Source of the DNA: Amia ocellicauda
Lineage: Eukaryota > Chordata > Actinopteri > Amiiformes > Amiidae
Reading direction: 5' to 3'
DNA length: 64,000 bases
Assembly: GCF_036373705.1 (NCBI RefSeq)
Contig: NC_089856.1
Span: 26,808,798 to 26,872,797 of the forward strand
The notes below the pieces were generated by a model that was given only the letters and a program-made list of their open reading frames with translations, did not search any database and had not been told where the DNA came from. The number at the start of each line of letters is the position of its first letter. The first letter of the stretch is position 1. This document shows positions 38,801-50,427 of the stretch, in pieces. The position numbers were made by a program, and so were the translations under genes.

Positions 38801-41800
38801 AATAGCTTTAATGTCTCTGATCATTTACATTTGCAGAAAGCAAATTACTGATTAATTGCACTGATTGCTTTTGTTAGTGGTTTCTTAAGGCTGTCAAGTA
38901 GCTAAATAGTCATGAATGATTTGGCAGCACCCTTTCTCTTCAGCTCAGTACATCCCTAACACATTATCATTATCATTATCATTATCATTATCTATAGAAG
39001 GTGGCTGACTTTGACATCATTTGTCATTTCTAAATCTATGGGGAATGTTTCTGTGATACTGTTTTGAATAAAATAGCAAGATGAATAGCACAGACTGTGG
39101 CCAAAACACTCCAAATTGAGAAACCCAGACATTTATAAAACATTGCTCTGCCAATAATCATCACAATTCAGTTAGTTTAATCGTGGGACTATATCACATA
39201 GGTAATTCCAACATAATTAAATAGTTATAACTATATAATACATGATTAATACTTCACATGTCCTGTCTATACTAACAATCTACTGTAATAAAACATTAAT
39301 GATACTTAAAGCTAATTTAAAGCATTTTAATTTTTTTTTAGAGGTTTCTGTTTAAATATTTGATTTCTCATTTCACTTTAATTATGTAATTATGCTATAC
39401 TAACTAACCTAGCACTGGTTATGTATTTTTGTATAACTGCTGTATAACTGTTTTTACTTGAATTCTAACTCAGCAGTGTTATTCTCACAAGGCTCTCTCA
39501 ACATTTATGATCAGATCAGATTGTACCGGTCTTCCGGGAAACGGTTGAAGTCACATGATTTAAACAACGTGCTAATGCTCTTCCAACACAAGTATAGAAA
39601 CACGAACGGAATTGACACATGCAAAAGACAAACACCCAAAACCACAAAGCACATTGTCTGCATTTCTGCTTTCCTCTGTGTTTCATATTCCTCCGTAAAA
39701 ATTGAAAATGTTAATTTCAGGTTTTGCATGAAACTAAGATTCAACTATATTTTTCTCTCAATCCTAATAAAAAGTTACAGTATTTTTTAAGGCTAGAGAA
39801 ATAGCTAACCTGGGCTTGATGAGAGTCAACCAAGACTATGTTTCAACCACAGCAAAAACAAGAATGAGAAAAACTAAACTACGATCTTCTTCACACACTC
39901 TTACTTTTAATTATGATAACTTACCCTCAGATCATCCATTTCTTGGCAATGAACAGAGTTAATATGACAGTATAAGTCCAGGAGGTTGTGTGTGTGTGCG
40001 TGTATGTGCGTGTGTGTGTACTGGGCAAGAGGGCTTCAGCTGTCAGTTGCTGTGGGGAGGAGGATGAGAGGTTCAGAGAGTCTTGTATCTATAGTGTGAT
40101 GACAGAGACCATGGACGATAGGGCGGCTACCTACCGATGTCTGTGACACGCTCCCCTGCTGTGTGAGGCTCCCATTGGGGGAAGAGGACTGCCTGGCCTG
40201 AAAGTGAAACAAACCAGTCAGAGCAAAAAAGCAAAACACACACACACATAACCACACACCCCACCATTTCAGAATTTGCTACATTGAAGGTGCGATTAAA
40301 AAGGAAAAAAAAAAATACATGCACTCTGCTTAAAGAGAACGCACAGCTTTTATGTGGCATGCAGCAGGTGTTTGATGCTTCTACAGATTGTGACACATCC
40401 AACTGTGCATTTGGGTTTACCCTTATCTTTGATAATTTTATTCTCCATGACATGGCCAACTGATGCCACCCACACTTGATAATCAAGGGAACTTTACAAG
40501 TTGAAACCACTTTACTTTCCCGTTATGCATATTTTGCCTTTTTATTCAAAAAATTAAAAATGAAACTGAGTAAAGCATGAAAGCAAGGCCTGATAAAGGC
40601 ATAAGCCATGAGGGAGAGCACTGCCTATGATATACAATGTCTATAGTTAGGAAGTTAGATTAATTGTGTACATGGTCCCATTTTCAAAGCAGTGGTCTAA
40701 TTAACACCAAAAATAAATAAATACACAAAAAAAGATCAGTCTTGAATTTGTGAAGCTGGCTGATCTGCAACAAAAGCTTTAATTGTTGCTGTTTTTATGG
40801 GCACAGGTCAAATAAAACAAATCCAACTCTGGTCCTGGAGGGTGGCAATTCCTGTTTCTTTGCTGCCCACAAGAACCAGAGTTTCCCTCGGCAAACAATA
40901 GCACAGTGTTCTTCAAATCTAGTCCTGGAGACCCATAATCCAGCAAGTTTCACGATTCTCTTTACATCACCACCAGCATTGGACCGGGGGAAAGGGGAGG
41001 TAAATCGGTTTCGGGCCAAGAAGATAGTTCAATTAGTGGATTAAGGTTATGGACAGGTGGTATAAACCACAAAAAGTGCTTTGACCCCGAAGGAGCTGGT
41101 TTGAAGAACACTGTCAGTGAAGGCTTCCCCGACCTGCTGAACTGTGGCCAGACTCTGAAGCTGGGTACTGCTGAGGTGCTGCTGCTGCTGCAGGGCGGCC
41201 GTCTGAAACATGAGGTGCTGCTGCTGAGCGGCGTACATCTGCTGCAGGTACTGAGCAGCCATGCTCTGCGGCCTGTGGATGGCCTGTTGGATCACCTGCA
41301 GGAGAGAGAGCAGTACTGATAAGACATCCTCCCCCAGGCAAGCAACAGAGAAGCCCCTTCCACAAGGAAATCCCAACCACAGCTAACCACGTGCTGAGAA
41401 AATAACATTATCTGTGTTTCCTGCTGGGAACAACCAACTTAAGGAGCAGATAATGATTACTAACAAGTAAAACAAGCAAAGTTAATTGTGGCCTACTCTC
41501 ATTATTTGAGCATGTCGGTTTTTGTTTTCTTCTGTATTCCCAGATTCCCCTGTTTGTGTGCAAAGTGGAAACTCAGGCTCTAGGCAATGCAAGCATCACT
41601 CACTGTCTTGATTATGGGCAGCTATCATGTCCTGAAGTCATACATCTTTGAGTATAGCAATACATATCTATCTTTAGCCACTCTCTTTTTCTGTCACCTA
41701 GTGGTGTGGTACCCTGGTATTTGGGGGAGCTGGAACAGTGTGGTACCCTGGTATTGGAGGTGGGAAGAACATAGCTATGTGTCTGCCAATTCACAAAATG

Positions 41801-42130
41801 AAAATTCTGGCCTTCACTTAAGCAAATTAAGGAACTGCCACAGGTCCATCCCATGCTGTTTAAAAATTGATATATCCTGTTACTCAAATACAGCAGACAA
41901 ATCAGACCTTTTTGACTTCTGCCCTCTTCCCCTGTAACTGTTTCTTGATGGAATTGGGTTGACGGCTTGATCTGATGCTGTGGGAGAGTAACGAGGCAGA
42001 ATTTTACCTGCACTGCCTGTCTATCGGTGGGGGCGCTGTACAGGGGGGCCGAAGGGGCCTGGGTGCGGGAGGGCGGGCTAGTAGTGGCGGTGGCAGGGGC
42101 TGACGTGGTAGTGCTCGTCTCATTGTCCAT
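29252..42130 (-). CDS. phc3: PHC3, polyhomeotic-like protein 3 (PRC1 Polycomb subunit)
   Basis: Fourteen coding exons on the - strand join in frame: 42130-42008, 41295-41134, 40197-40135, 38252-38088, 36732-36643, 36112-35863, 35231-34312, 34110-33945, 33778-33528, 32844-32694, 32444-32330, 30194-30056, 29829-29592, 29406-29252. The total is 2988 bp, 995 residues plus TAA; human PHC3 is about 980. In order: start MDNETSTTTSAP; glutamine-rich AAQYLQQMYAAQQQHLM; a long Ser/Thr/Pro/Gln region; a polyproline tract; SEEELPVAEALVQ; HD1 motif (about 700-730, HLIEGFVIQEGLEPFPVS); FCS zinc finger (about 790-830, CEFC and CSMSC pairs); and C-terminal SAM domain (about 927-990, WSVDEV to ALKICARINSLKEP). 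It is a core PRC1 component in the nucleus; SAM polymerisation compacts chromatin and the FCS finger binds nucleic acid. The HD1 and the extended 5' exon structure support PHC3 over PHC1 or PHC2. No lesion is seen. Confidence 0.96.
32330..32444 (-). other. PHC3 FCS zinc-finger exon
   Basis: This 115-bp exon encodes VLKCEFCGKRGYAHKFLRSK and then the second cysteine pair CSMSC. The last arginine codon is completed by the next exon at 30194. Both cysteine pairs are intact, so the nucleic-acid-binding finger should fold. Confidence 0.93.
34312..35231 (-). other. Large central PHC3 exon (920 bp) with polyproline tract
   Basis: The largest exon encodes the low-complexity Ser/Thr/Pro/Gln middle of the protein, including QTVVVSPPP and SPTIIIQPQALIQ, which are characteristic of PHC3. 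A GGA/GGT-rich block on the + strand (about 34546-34602) encodes a long proline run interrupted by one leucine and one alanine. The open frame on the opposite strand is a mirror of this composition and not a gene. Confidence 0.93.
34546..34602. repeat. Purine-rich GGA/GGT repeat (coding for polyproline on -)
   Basis: Nearly pure G/A plus T trinucleotide repeat inside the central PHC3 exon. It is the codon-level source of the proline tract and a likely place for length variation. Confidence 0.85.
35259..35420. repeat. (AATC)n-headed interspersed repeat fragment
   Basis: Begins with CAATCAACCAATCAATCAAT followed by ATTTTAATTTAGTACAGTGC. Fish genomes contain many dispersed copies that begin with an AATC run and then T/A-rich sequence with a GTGC step. 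A similar start is seen at 54498. Family and full extent are uncertain. Confidence 0.4.
38962..38992. repeat. (ATTATC)n microsatellite in a PHC3 intron
   Basis: Five tandem ATTATC units. Confidence 0.9.
40821..40960. repeat. Possible hAT-like MITE fragments in a PHC3 intron
   Basis: Two stretches, CTCTGGTCCTGGAGGGTGG (about 40830) and CAGTGTTCTTCAAATCTAGT (from 40904), look like termini of short hAT-type non-autonomous elements. Compare CAGTGGTGCGCAAAC at 56561. Neither is complete. Confidence 0.35.
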
Positions 42131-42181
42131 CTCTCTTCAGCACCTTCCGTTTCTTTCAGGTGAATGATCTCAGGCAGCTGG
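42008..42181 (-). other. PHC3 exon with start codon and 5' UTR segment
   Basis: The ATG at 42130 starts MDNETSTTTSAPATATT. Upstream, a good acceptor (pyrimidine-rich, ending TATACAG) sits just right of 42181, which makes this the second exon, with about 51 nt of 5' UTR. The non-coding first exon and the promoter must lie further right and were not located. Confidence 0.6.
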
Positions 42182-43250
42182 CTGTATAGAGACAGTAAGT
42201 CAGTGTAGTGCATGGGTGAGCTAAAACATGGGCTCTCCTGGTTTTCATTCTACTCAGGTGCTCAGTAAAAGTAATTAATCTCAATTACTAAGGTTAATTG
42301 GTCACAATGACAGTTTGTTAGAGGCACTCAGTGATTGATCATGCAGACGTGCCTACAAAGAGTGTAGGGCAGTGTCAAGGCAAATTCTTCTTTCCACATC
42401 AAAATAAAATAATCTACTTAGTAACAAACATTTGGGCTCCTGTCTTCAGCAGGCCAGACATTCCTATTTTCCCCTGTGCCTGCAGCAGACTGTGTGCCAG
42501 GCAGACCACAGAGAAGGTAACACGCAGTCACTGGATGTGATTTGCACTGCTGTTTGGGTTTCAGACTGATGCAGTGTGACTGGCCTCAGCCCCCTCCAGG
42601 CAATGCTGCACACAACAGCCCCCTCAACAAGAAGACTTGGGAGAGGGGAAACTGTTGTACTGTACGGTGTTCAGCTATCTTCAGAAATCTAACACAAAAA
42701 AACTATAAAAGATTTTGTCAGAGGCCTTTGTCAAGAAAAGAAAAAAGATTTTGCCAGAGGTACAAACGAAACGAGATCAGGTTGCCTAAACCTTAAATCT
42801 ATCCCTGAAATTATTTTATGATTCATACATTTTCTTTTTCTTGCAAACTTTCATTTAGATAATATCTTAGCAAGATGTTATTGCTATGTTGGAACTAAGT
42901 TGTTAATTATTTACTTTTAAACAATTTGTTAATTTGTATGTGTTCTTTGTTTTGCTATTAATTGGTCATATGGTTTAACTTGACCCACATTGGATTATAT
43001 CTATGAAACATTATCGATCTCAGTTATCACATACTACCATGCAATAATAACATTTGTAAAACTTTAAACGGGGTGTAACGACGGTGTTCATAAAACACTC
43101 CAAAACAGTTAGGAACGGCATTACTGGGAGAGATGATATGCGACTGGGAGAGATGTTAAGCTCCATGTTCTGTACTTGATTTGTAAAGCATATCTCACCC
43201 CATTCTGCTCTATATTTGTCCCGTTTCCCACATACTAATGTTTCAGACAT
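42182..43250. other. Region just upstream of the PHC3 start exon
   Basis: Presumed first intron of PHC3. A short segment at about 42236-42312 (TTTTCATTCTACTCAGGTGC and the following TTAATT-rich part) resembles the inside of fish hAT-type MITEs. No coding exon recognised. Confidence 0.4.
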
Positions 43251-46200
43251 TTCAACTGCTTTCCTTAAAGCTTACTGAGCAGAGGAGCCGTCAGTGCTGT
43301 CAATGCATGTCAGTGTGACACAGCAACATCAGCCAGACACCAAACCCCACTGTGGCCTAAACTGTTCTGTGTCACTGTGCTGCAGTGGGTCATGACTGTT
43401 CAACACGGGTCTGTTGCCTCAGTTCCAGCTCCCTATCTTCAGTAAGGGGCATTTTCTACAAAACCGAGGCTGATAGGTGGAAAATATACAATAGCCTAAG
43501 ACATTTGCATAGCCATTAAAGTGCAGACAGACACTGTTATTTAAAATATAACTGAAAACGCTTGTGTGGCAAAAGAGAATTATGCAGAACTAACATTCCA
43601 CAACCATTTGTGAAGGATGTAGCTTTTAAGTTCCATTATAATGGCCTTCCAGTTAATACAAACGTCTTCATTTAGATAATGTTTTTAAAATAATATTTAT
43701 TCAAATGCCAGATTAATAGCATGGTGTAAAAATAGTGGCAGGAGAGTAATGAGAATAGTAAACATTATCTGACATTTTTCTTCTATGGCTTGTATATAAT
43801 AACCCCTCAGAGGACGTGATAAATGGTATCTGGTGCCTCTGAGAGTAGATAAAATGTACTACAGACTTCAGCAGATACAATAAATTCTGACAAGAGATGA
43901 TACATCTTCAATTCCAGCTAAAGGTTGTGGGGATGTACAACAGCTGAATACTCCAATTAATTGTATTCTTTAGAGAGTTTCCTCGTATTTCAAGTGTAGA
44001 CTATTCTTAGACAAATCAGAATGTGGATCTGTTTTCATATAGTATTACAGCCTCCAAATATCATTTAGTATACAATAAGGTTTTGTATTGCTGTTGTGAT
44101 GGCCCGTTATAACGTTATTTCCAACAGACGTTTCAGTGAGTTGAACTCGATGCATTACTAATGTAGGCCTAATTCAGATATAAAATATGACAAAATAATA
44201 TAGTTTTTTTATGTTATTTCTATATATAGGCAGCTTACCATGACGATGCATATGTCCATCAATTTTGTATGGCAGATATGGTAAGTTAGACTTCGTTATT
44301 TATGTATTTTTAAATGTAATAAATATGTAAGGGTATTGCTGAAATTTAAAATGGAATTATTGTATTTCCTAATATGGAAGTGAACGTTCAACGCATGTTT
44401 GTGTTAAAATCCAGAAATAACGTTTTTTTTGTATTGTTAGTTTTCAGATGTTTTTTTAAAGCATTGTAAGGGGAGAAAAATAAGATTGGTTGATGTCCTT
44501 CGGTTTTCACACGAATATTGTGTTATTCTCAACATCTCTCACAGAAAGCAAATAACAATTAAGAACAAACAATAACTACAAACATACATGCATACACAAG
44601 CATGCATATATTCATACATAGATTTGTGCTTCGGGGATTTGCACATAAAATATTATCCTATAGTTTACTGTTTTCTGACTTAGATTGCTGTGTTCGTGGA
44701 TTTGAAAAATGTGTTGTTTTTTAAATTAAAAAATTAAATAGGCTACATCTAATAATCAAATTCGCACCATGTAAAATATAGTTCATCACAAACTCTTAAG
44801 ACACAATCATTGCTTTTATCAAAACTTGAGCATGACTACAAACTTACAAAAGAAGGTCGGCTACTGAAGTAAAAATTCTCATTTTTAAAAATATATTATA
44901 ATAATAAAAGACTTGCAATTCGTGGGACGCTATAATACAAATATAAAAATATGAAAGCGAAGAATGTATTATTAACACAAGTTCTGTACAGATGCGCAGA
45001 TTTAGAAGCAGTACTGAATCCTTGATGTATCCTTTTGCCTACTTTGAAACTTAAAAAAAAAAAAATCTTTACCGTTACATTTTAATTAAGACTTAATTTT
45101 GTCATGTGTTCATAAACCACTGCATTTACTTGCTATAGTCGTAGTAAAATTAGCTGAAGTACTGCTGTTTTTCCCTTCGATGCAGCCTTAAAATCTACAG
45201 GCCGCATCTTAACCTAGACCTTAACAAAAGTGTGTGGACTATGTAGAACAACTCGTTTATTATCTCAGGAATATTTTTTTCAAGACTTTAACATTTATTA
45301 CTTTACAAAAGTTGAACAAAACGAAAACAAAGTATTTTGATTGTTCAAATATACACTACAATGCAATGCATGGATACCCGTTATCAGTATGAAGGTCTTT
45401 GTAAAGATTCAATATTTCACATTATGCATCCACTGCCATTTTGGTAATTGTAATTTTGCCTCTCTATATTTTAAAAGTTTGTATTTTATTGTATTTAGTA
45501 ATATAAATCATGACTAAGAAAAGTCTCAAACTAGCAACTTTTAACAAGTTAATACGTGTAACGCTTGCAGAGTAGTCTATGCATGTTAAATATCCACTTC
45601 AAGATGTGTTACATTTTAATGTATAAAACATCATAACACTTAAGTAAGAGTAAATTAATATTTCATTTGGAAACATTAAAATGGCGAGCTTAATGAATTA
45701 AATTAAAATGCAATAACGTGTTTTAATGTTTAAATATTCTATAAACGAGTTCATTTACCAGTCGTTGAATTTTTTAATTTTCTTTAGTATATTTTCGGAA
45801 CTAATGGCAGATAAAGTGCTTCTACCCACTCTTAAAAGCAATTAGTTTAAATTCTACATAAATTAATAACTTTTTCATATTTATGTATAGTTTTTGTAGG
45901 ATATGGTCTATGGTTAAAATGAACATAAAATGTGATGCCCTATCACACTTAGTAATCTATAAATAAAAAATAAAAAACTCATAAATTGAGTAGTTTAACA
46001 ACCTAGTTTAATAACCTGTGTATATGAAACCTTTTCATGATTGTATAAAATACATACATGAAAAACAGCTTAATTATTCTTTATACTTATTTTTATAGAC
46101 CTTAGATACTTGGGTAGTTTGCTTTATATTAAACTAACAAATACATAACCTCATATAACTTTATAGTTTAGTTCTGGTGAAGGTAATTGAAAACTAGGCC

Positions 46201-46357
46201 TTTGTATGATCACACAAACCCATGTATTCATCCAATTCCCATATCAGAGTAACACAAATAAAACTATTGATACTTGATTTAAAAATATTATTTTGATTTA
46301 CACCAATTGAGCTGTATGAACCAGGTATTGTGTTCTAATTCTGTATTGTTTTTGTGG

Positions 46358-46389
<32 letters not shown>

Positions 46390-49300
46390 TTATTATTTTT
46401 TTTTTTAATTATTATTATTTTATTTTTTTTACCATGTGTTGTTATTTATGCAGGGATTCAAGACTCTTAAATCCAAATAGGGTGCACGTAGTCCACTGAT
46501 CTAATCTTTTTTTTAATTGAAAATATTTCCCACAGCCCTGTTTCGCATTTTACTACTTTCCCATTTACTTGCATAGTCGTATTCACCGTTTTTATTTGTA
46601 TTTATTTATTTATACTGGCCTACTCATGGTTGTGTAGAAAATTGATATCATTCGTTGCACTTCATAAACTTAATGATGTTAACTTGATGATTACAACTAT
46701 GGACACACGGTAAATGGAAATGTTTTTATTTCGGTTTGGTTTAGAAAGGGTTTCAGGAACGTAATAGATCTGGGGTTGGATTAACTTGTTTTAGATGTGT
46801 AGAGACCTAACATAGTCATCTTTAAATAGCATGGATATTTGATAGGCAGGCTATACTGCAATAGACGCCATGCGTTGTCATGAACTATAATAACAATTAA
46901 GTCTTAATCAATGCAGTTCGAGCAGTTTGACACTCAAATACACTCAAATACACAATCAAAAATGAACTAGTTTAAGTTTAAGAGTAAGAACTGAATTAAA
47001 TGTAGACAACTACAAGCTTTCACACACAAACGAAACAGATTGAACTCAACCACATTTGGTAGGACAGCTATTCTAACAAAAAAAACATTGATGATAGTGA
47101 TAGAGAATGTATAGACGTAGACATTTTAAACTGAATGGTTTATTCTACCAGACTTAAGTTTGCAAAATAAATGTCGAATTAAAGGTAAAGGTGTAAAAAG
47201 CAGCAATAAGCAGCAATAGGGCTAAAGCAGTTCAAAAGACAGAGCAACTCCTGTGTAGTTTTTTAAGCATCGTATGGGTTATTTTTACCGCATCACTTAC
47301 ATAAAAAAACATTAATAAATACAATAATATCAAATTCATGAAATATCTTACAAAACAGCAAAAACAAATATAAATACATCTCCCAAAAGCAACAGAAATA
47401 CTGACTTAGCCTAGTAGGTGCCAGTATAGAAAAAAGAAAAGCGAAATATATTTCCATAAACCAGAAATAAGATAACAGTTTGAATGTTGTTTAATGAACT
47501 GATGGGAAATACACGAAAGGCACCAGCTTTGCTTCTGATAGAGCTGCAACATAGTAAATAATCATTGCTAACATGTTTAAAAAGCCTACTTAAAAAAAAG
47601 CCCATAACGCGCAACGTTGCTTTCGAAGCAGAATTAACCATTTGTTAAAGTATTATGCGTTTATTTCTCTCTGTTTTTGTACTAAAAGGGCGTAAGTGAC
47701 AAGGATGGCTTTTTACTGGGATGCATCTCATCCGCTCTCTTCCTTAATTCGCACTACCGTCGTGCCGCTCGCTACTCGCTATACAGCTCCCCAAAGAAAT
47801 GCGCAGGTACCCCGTAAAAAGGATATTCCCCTCTCTCACATACATTTTACACTCTGATGTGATAGGCTCCTGAACAAATCATGACAATATTATCTCACAT
47901 CGGTTCCTTCTAATGGAAGAATTATGCGTCTGATATGTATAGCCATGCAGAAAGATAAGTTGTCCTGTTATTCTGTTTACCTGCCTGGAATTAACATAAG
48001 ACATAACCCGTCTCGAAGTGACCGTACCACAGATTCAGACTGTCACAGTCCCAGTCATGTCCTAATGCGTCAATGCTCTCTAAAATGGAGATAACAACAA
48101 AAAAGCTACGTACAGTCTGAAAGAAAAAAATAGATACAGCACCACTCGGAGTGTAGGAGGACCTTACACAAGCAGACACTTTCTAGTTCTTTTTTTCCCC
48201 CTTGTATATGAAAGCTACATGAAAGGGTTGCTTGATCTCTCTCCCGTTCTTTCTTTTTCCCTCTCTCCATTTCGACAATGAATTGATAATGGATGGTCCT
48301 TCTTGTTATCCTCTAGCTTTTGATCATGCTAGTTTCACAGTTTTAAACATGTGCGGTATGTTATGAAACGCCCCTTAAAATAGTAAACTTCTGTGGCTTT
48401 TTTTGGTGGTGGTGGTGTTTTATAATGTTGCCTATCGAAATGCAAATGCTGCTGTGATGCCAATATGATGTGACCCCTTCAATAATAAAAGGACAATATG
48501 AAGCACGTAAATAAAAATAAATTAAAAATAACATACTGACAAGACTGTACATCCATCTCGAAAGCCTATGAAGGAGAACGAATATAACGCTTTTGTTGAT
48601 TAATACCTTAGTAAGGATATATGATTTCAGCAACGGGTTAAAACTAGTTGTTATGTCATTTCATACTCTTCTGTGGGGTGCAGAGTGTTTATTGTGTATG
48701 AATTTGCACTGTAATATACAAAGTGGACATTTGTTCTGAAGTTCATTAGAATATTATAAGAAAGCAAATAAACAAAAACAAACTGATCAATGGTTAGGTT
48801 TTATAACATTACAGTGATTTATTTAGGTCTTTAACGGATAAGAATTTAGAGACACTAAATAGCAACATATTACACATTCTGTTACAATTTCTGCTGGGAT
48901 TAATAAAATACATTTGGTACTGCTGGTTAAACTTTAACTTTTGGCTTTGTACTCAGCCAACTCCTCAAATCCTTAATTTGTTTATTTTTATAATACTGTA
49001 TATATTGTTAAAATTTCCAATGTAATTGGAAATGCAGAAAATGATGAAAATGATTCATTTAAAGCAACTGTACTTGCTATATCATCAGATAGATGAAATT
49101 ACATATCTCTGAGACTGCACTGAAAGTATCAAAAATGCCAAGTAAAAACTGAACTTTTTACTAAACATTTACTAATGAACAGACTGGCAGAAGAACACAT
49201 ACCGTGGCCCTTAAGACCTTTATTCTTACATCCACCAAATGTGACCTGCATTATTTTGTATAATGTGTATGTCTATTGTAATAATCATTGAACTATTTTG

Positions 49301-49670
49301 TTGTTGTAATATTAAATAAAGTCATACAAGGACCACAAAGAATGCAAAATATAGCCTTAGATAAAGCTCAAATACATATTGTAATTTTTAGTATAGTAGA
49401 TACTTAGTAATATTTTGTATTATTCATATTTAGTAATAATTAGTAATGATAATAATCCGAATAATTGACAACTTATTGGTCATCTTGAATACAAACCCAT
49501 GAGAGTCAATCAGTGATGTGATGGACAATTACTTAACAAAGTAAGCATGAATACCCTTTCAACTAAATTAAATAATTGTATTAAACTCATGTGAACTAAC
49601 TTTAAACGAATGCTTGTAAACTAATGTTTGTTTTCATTTCGGCTATGAATGGGGGGGGGGAAATAATATT
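43251..49670. other. Long AT-rich interval without recognised gene or transposon
   Basis: More than 6 kb with no exon, RNA gene or clear mobile element that I recognise. It is very AT-rich (for example (AT)n plus T/A low complexity at 46359-46432). The exception is a slightly more CpG-containing patch at about 47730-47820 (CCGTCGTGCCGCTCGCTACT) holding the strong donor-like sequences GGGCGTAAGT (about 47688) and GCGCAGGTACC (about 47801). By position this interval should contain the non-coding first exon and promoter of PHC3. Confidence 0.5.
46359..46432. repeat. (AT)n followed by T/A low complexity
   Basis: About ten AT units, then a T-rich stretch with ATT repeats. Confidence 0.9.
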
Positions 49671-49680
49671 GAGTGTAGAG

Positions 49681-49706
49681 ACTACAGCACCCAGCATCCT
49701 TTGCGC
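49681..49706 (+). promoter_or_regulatory. ZNF143/STAF-like promoter element
   Basis: ACTACAGCACCCAGCATCCT followed by TTGCGC matches, with one or two changes, the extended ZNF143 (STAF/SBS) consensus ACTACA-N-YCCCAGMATGC-TTGCG that is typical of vertebrate housekeeping and bidirectional promoters. It lies about 340 bp left of the start codon of the + strand gene at 50019. It could also serve PHC3, which runs away on the - strand. Confidence 0.6.
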
Positions 49707-49908
49707 ATTTAAACCACGGATTTTGCTTATCGGATCACCTTTGGTCAGCTGAATTGTAGATCGACTGCGCAGTTTATCCAAATTACCCTAACATAGTAAC
49801 CTACTTATTGTTCCGTATGACCGCATTAAGCCTGGGAAAACTGGAAAAACAACAGCGCTTATTTATTACAAAAGCTGGAGTAGCATTAAAGTTAGCCGCG
49901 GTATGGCA

Positions 49909-49971
49909 GGTGGATAGTTTCAGTGTTTTAAAGCTTAAGCATTGCTTCTCCCTAATTTGATCCACACAGGT
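49909..49971 (+). other. Possible 5' UTR intron of the unknown gene
   Basis: A donor-like GGCAGGTGGATAG (about 49905) and an acceptor-like pyrimidine-rich ATTTGATCCACACAG (ending about 49970) lie before the start codon. Only 60 bp apart, they may not be used; this is a weak inference. Confidence 0.2.
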
Positions 49972-50018
49972 TCCAGGTAACTATTATATGTGCGTGAGTT
50001 TTCTCTCCCCGACACATC

Positions 50019-50384
50019 ATGTCGCACTCCAGGGCTGTGAAGCAGACGAGGACTGCGGATGATCCGAAACCGCAGACGGGTCCCAGAAACAGAGCATTTG
50101 CCAGTACGAGAGGTAACCATAGCAACGTGCGAGCTGGAAGTTCCATTTGCGGGAGCGGGAGAAACGCAAAGACAAGCGCAAAGACCGCTCACGCCAACGC
50201 CAAAGCAAAACCAGAAGGGGCAACGACAAGTCAAAAAAAAGAACAACGTGTCCAGAAAACTGAAAATGGGTCAACAACTCAAAGGTAGTAGTAGCTCCTT
50301 CCTATTTTAATGCATGCATTTACATTCTTCATTTTAATCTAGTTTAATTAATGGTAACAATTTAGAGTGTCATGAATAAGTACT

Positions 50385-50427
<43 letters not shown>

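Noticed and set aside
38962-38992. Short tandem repeat considered as a minisatellite or array
   Set aside because: Only five 6-bp units; an ordinary microsatellite in an intron.
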